Origin: an uncultured Clostridia bacterium
GTDB taxonomy: Bacteria > Bacillota_A > Clostridia > Oscillospirales > Oscillospiraceae
Assembly: GCA_949289625.1 (NCBI GenBank)
Contig: CASEPH010000470.1
Coordinates: forward strand, 1 to 5,344
Direction of reading: 5' to 3'
DNA: 5,344 nucleotides
The stretch's first letter is position 1, and each line of letters begins with the position of its first letter. This document shows positions 4,685 through 5,344 of the stretch, one piece after another. The notes beneath the pieces are model-generated. The model ran no database searches. It saw only the letters and a program-made list of their open reading frames with translations, and was not told the origin of the DNA. The translations under genes were made by a program, and so were the position numbers.

Positions 4685-5344
4685 ATGAGGGTATCACCGC
4701 CATACGGATCAGAGCTGTTTTGGCATCCGGCAGACCGCAATCTCATGACGCAGATTCTGGCACATGAGCGTGTGAAAAACCTGGTGGACTGGATCCGGGA
4801 TCAGCAGCTGGAAGAGGCCTATCAGTCTGTTTTTCAATCCTCCTTCCTGGAACTCCGTGAGGAAACCGCTCCAGAGATTCATCAACTGCTCCGTCAGGCC
4901 TGCAACCTGTTTGGCCGGGAGGAGCTGCCGGGACTGTATCTGACGCGGGAGCCGGAGAGCACGGTGGAGCTGCTTGGAATTTCCCGCCCCATCATCCTCT
5001 TGTCAGATTCTTTCCTGCGCCGGGTAGATCAAAGAGCGCTATTGGGGGTCCTGGCCGGTCAGGTTGCCGGGATTCAGGTGGGGCACCACCGGGGACTGAC
5101 GCTTGCATGGCTGATGGAAACGTGCTTGCAGATGCTGCCGATCCCAGCCCAGGTGCTCGGTGGAATTGAGATGTTGCTGAACCAGTGGAAGCGATGCCGG
5201 GCTTATACCTGCGACCGAGGCTATCTGCTGGCGGTCGGTGAGCTACATGGGGCGTTCCAGGGGTTGCTGCAGGCCATGTGCACTCCAGAGCTTTTGGAGC
5301 GACTGGCCCTGGGAACGCATCAGGACCGTTATCTACCCCAAGTT
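4685..5344 (+). CDS. M48-fold pseudo-peptidase paralogue, second of the pair (3' end off window)
   Basis: The frame is open for 220 codons to the window edge. It is a diverged paralogue of the preceding gene. Shared landmarks are FWHPADR (12-18, matching FIHPGEE), ETAPEIHQLLRQAC (60-73, matching ETAPRLHGLLQEAC), LPGLYL (81-86), QVGHH (131-135, matching KAGHV) and CDRGYLLA (176-183, matching SDRGGLLA). The HExxH position of M48 is GQVAG (125-129), and the Glu-ligand position is Ala in AYTCDR (173-178). It thus lacks every metal ligand, independently substituted from its neighbour. The start at ATG 4685 has a well-placed ribosome binding site, and the HP motif lies at residue 14 compared with 17 in the paralogue. 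No signal peptide is seen. A moderately hydrophobic stretch (138-165) is not a clear membrane helix. Overall identity between the two is low outside these blocks, so they may form a heteromer or have divided roles. This is inference. Confidence 0.78.
   Translation, partial: MRVSPPYGSELFWHPADRNLMTQILAHERVKNLVDWIRDQQLEEAYQSVFQSSFLELREETAPEIHQLLRQACNLFGREELPGLYLTREPESTVELLGISRPIILLSDSFLRRVDQRALLGVLAGQVAGIQVGHHRGLTLAWLMETCLQMLPIPAQVLGGIEMLLNQWKRCRAYTCDRGYLLAVGELHGAFQGLLQAMCTPELLERLALGTHQDRYLPQV

Noticed and set aside
3859..5344. Active leader-cleaving M48 metalloproteases
   Set aside because: Neither protein has HExxH or the third Glu ligand at the aligned positions, so catalysis by the M48 mechanism is not supported.

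Overview
The window looks like chromosomal DNA of a gut-type Clostridia bacterium, most likely of the Oscillospiraceae (Flavonifractor/Lawsonibacter-like). This is an inference. It rests on a relic of an S-layer homology (SLH) module with the 'ATRAQ...MLQRFCE' ending typical of that group, an intracellular BspA-type leucine-rich repeat protein, strong AGGAGG-type ribosome binding sites, and GC-rich genes separated by AT-rich intergenic DNA.

Layout. Positions 1-234 hold no convincing gene. They carry a near-consensus leftward promoter (TTGACA-N17-TACAAT on the minus strand), a leader that can form hairpins and leaves the window at position 1, and two more back-to-back hairpins at 176-220. Positions 235-456 (minus) are a decayed SLH module with an internal deletion. 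Positions 457-706 are AT-rich and probably carry the promoter of the next gene. Positions 722-2035 (+) encode a 437-residue leucine-rich repeat protein with a distinctive C-terminal domain. Positions 2036-2287 are an AT-rich promoter region with an 8-bp inverted repeat and a doubtful 37-codon ORF.

The main interest is 2288 to the right edge, a compact rightward operon. It consists of a radical SAM/SPASM peptide maturase with an N-terminal PqqD-like leader-binding domain (2288-3598), a 41-residue Cys-rich peptide (3686-3811), and two tandem paralogues with the M48 metallopeptidase fold (3859-4674, and 4685 to the edge, incomplete). In both paralogues the HExxH zinc site has been replaced (NALTM and GQVAG), while the surrounding family landmarks (HP near the N terminus, GH after the lost motif, DRGxLLA) remain.

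Most likely this is a ribosomally synthesised, post-translationally modified peptide (RiPP) cassette. The maturase would bind the leader of the 41-residue precursor and install radical cross-links, probably thioethers at C28, C31, C34 and C41. The pseudo-peptidases may serve as non-catalytic partners, for example peptide-binding, scaffolding, sensing or immunity proteins. I do not recognise this combination as a described system. The precursor assignment is strong from context and sequence form. The chemistry, the product and the role of the pseudo-peptidases are inference. No transporter or active leader protease is seen within the window.
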